This document shows positions 5,426-6,654 of a stretch of DNA of 6,654 bases, one piece after another (position 1 is the stretch's first letter; each line of letters begins with the position of its first letter). Below the pieces are notes generated by a model, which was given only the letters and a program-made list of their open reading frames with translations, ran no database searches and was not told where the DNA came from. The stretch comes from Candidatus Solincola tengchongensis. GTDB taxonomy: Bacteria > Actinomycetota > Geothermincolia > Geothermincolales > RBG-13-55-18. Position numbers and translations under genes: made by a program. The stretch lies in the NCBI GenBank assembly GCA_015711895.1, contig JACVJH010000435.1:1-6654 (forward strand), in the 5' to 3' direction.

Positions 5426-6654
5426 ATGCGAGAGAGCACCTTCTCGGCAGTACCGCTGGTAGCCATCCTGCTTCCCTGGGTATCGCTGCTGGCCATCCTC
5501 ATCTTCCCGAAACGGGCGGAGAGGCTCCGGCTGTGGCTGTGTTTTCTGGGTTCGCTGGCCACCTTCGGGGTGGTGCTGGTCATGCTCCCGGGCATCCTGG
5601 ACGGAAACACCTACACCATCAAGCTGGCCAGCGTGGTGGAGAGTCTGGAGATGCGCCTCACCGTGGATACCCTGGGTTATTATTTCGGCCTCATACTGGC
5701 CTTCCTGTGGATGCTGGCCACGGTGTACTCCATAAGTTACATAGACCACAAACACAACCGCTTCTTCGCCTTCATGGCCATGTGCGAGTCCTTCATCCTG
5801 GGCTGCGCCTTCTCGGCCAACATGTTCACCTATTTCATCTTCTACGAGATGATGACCTTCGGCTCCTATCCCCTTATCATCCACGAGGAGACCACCATGG
5901 CCCGCCGCGCTGGCTACAAGTACCTGGTTTACGCCATCGCCGCCGGCACGGTGCTCTTCTTCGCCATCGTGGCTCATTATTTCTGGGGCGACGGGCAGTT
6001 GGGGTTCGGCAGATACGGCGTGCTCGGCCTGGAAATGGCCTCCAGGGCCGCACTCACAGCCGTCTTCTTCACCTACCTGGCCGGCTTCGGGGTCAAGGCG
6101 GCCATCATGCCCCTGCACGGTTGGGTGCCCGACGCCCACCCCGCGGCGCCTTCCCCGGCCAGCGCCCTGCTCTCCGGCGTGATCCTCAAGGCCGGCGCCT
6201 TCGGAATTATCCGGGTCTGTTTCAACGTCTTCGGCGTGGAGCTCATGCGGGAGCTGAAGGTCTACCCGGTCATGGCCGTGCTGGCCTGCATAACCATCGT
6301 GGTGGCCTCCGTCTTCGCCCTCACCCAGGACAACCTCAAACGCCGGCTGGCCTACTCGAGCATAGGGCAGGTCTCCTATATCATCCTGGGGCTTTCCATG
6401 CTGGCCCACGACGGGGCGCTGGGCGGCGTCATGCACCTCACCCATCACGCGCTCATGAAGGGTTGCCTGTTCCTGTGCGCCGGGGTCATCCTGGTGAAGA
6501 CGGGGAAGAAGAACATCAGCGAGATGGCGGGCATCGGTTACCAGTTGCCCATAACCATGATCTGCTTCTCGGTATGCGCTCTGGCCATGATGGGCACGCC
6601 GCCCTCGGTGGGTTTCGTCACCAAGTGGCTTCTGGGGAGCGGTTCGGGGGAGGC
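5426..6654 (+). CDS. Second proton-translocating antiporter-like subunit (MnhD/MbxH' family), 3' end outside window
   Basis: There are 409 complete codons with no interruption, open at the right edge. The protein belongs to the same proton-conducting transporter family as the preceding gene but is clearly diverged, so this is an old paralogue and not a recent duplication. Key residues are kept: Glu141 in FIFYEMMTFGSYPLI, Lys224 in GFGVKAAIMPLHGWVPDAH (220-238), Lys305 in NLKRRLAYSSIGQVSYI, His337, His341 and Lys345 in MHLTHHALMKGCLF, and Lys400 in GFVTKWLLG. Compared with its neighbour, the first Lys of QKDLK is replaced (TQDNLK). The segment HEETTMARRAGYKYLVYAIA (152-171) resembles D-type subunits found in multi-antiporter clusters. 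It could be the H' subunit of an Mbx/Mbs-like complex, an additional MrpD in a multi-D antiporter, or the N-terminal half of a MrpA substitute. Family assignment is firm; the exact subunit name is not. Confidence 0.9.
   Translation, partial: MRESTFSAVPLVAILLPWVSLLAILIFPKRAERLRLWLCFLGSLATFGVVLVMLPGILDGNTYTIKLASVVESLEMRLTVDTLGYYFGLILAFLWMLATVYSISYIDHKHNRFFAFMAMCESFILGCAFSANMFTYFIFYEMMTFGSYPLIIHEETTMARRAGYKYLVYAIAAGTVLFFAIVAHYFWGDGQLGFGRYGVLGLEMASRAALTAVFFTYLAGFGVKAAIMPLHGWVPDAHPAAPSPASALLSGVILKAGAFGIIRVCFNVFGVELMRELKVYPVMAVLACITIVVASVFALTQDNLKRRLAYSSIGQVSYIILGLSMLAHDGALGGVMHLTHHALMKGCLFLCAGVILVKTGKKNISEMAGIGYQLPITMICFSVCALAMMGTPPSVGFVTKWLLGSGSGE

Noticed and set aside
5312..6448. 378-codon open frame on the minus strand opposite the second antiporter gene
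   Set aside because: Same compositional shadow; the product is low-complexity and hydrophilic and the + strand holds all family motifs.
1..6654. tRNA, rRNA, CRISPR, insertion sequence or attachment site
   Set aside because: No cloverleaf-like sequence, regular repeat-spacer pattern, transposase frame or terminal inverted repeats seen on either strand.

Overview
The window is a GC-rich bacterial segment whose codons mostly end in G or C. All supported genes lie on the + strand. It opens with the 3' end of an acyl-CoA ligase gene (2-184), followed by a 137-base spacer up to the ATG at 322. Next is a single-gene unit for a DedA/SNARE-associated family membrane protein (322-1053), which appears to have its own promoter and terminator. 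A short intergenic region with a good sigma70-type promoter (1109-1137) then leads into a tightly packed membrane-protein operon that runs off the right edge.

The operon encodes the membrane antiporter module shared by Mrp (Mnh) Na+/H+ antiporters and the archaeal-type membrane-bound oxidoreductases Mbh and Mbx/Mbs. The order is MnhE (1183-1719), MnhF (1712-1984), MnhG (1987-2313), an MbhD-like DUF4040 protein (2297-2542), an MbhE-MnhB fusion (2539-3288), MnhC (3272-3655), MnhD/MbhH (3658-5142), a 283-base gap, and a second MnhD-like antiporter subunit (5426 to the edge, open). Most junctions overlap by a few bases, which suggests translational coupling.

Classical Mrp operons start with a large MrpA. 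Here no MrpA of normal size is seen. The C-terminal pieces of MrpA occur as a separate small protein and as an N-terminal domain fused to MnhB. The E-F-G-first order, the split MrpA tail and the two consecutive antiporter subunits resemble the Mbh and especially Mbx/Mbs layout (A-B-C-D-E/F-G-H-H'). A plausible role is coupling a ferredoxin-dependent hydrogenase-like or oxidoreductase module to Na+/H+ transport. That module would lie downstream and is not visible, so a stand-alone cation/H+ antiporter with several D-type subunits remains possible.

The organism cannot be named from this window. High GC, an apparently leaderless dedA transcript (perfect TATAAT six bases before ATG) and Mbh-like genes would fit an anaerobic or thermophilic lineage such as a deep-branching actinobacterium, but this is inference. 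I see no tRNA, rRNA, CRISPR array, insertion sequence or other sign of mobile DNA.
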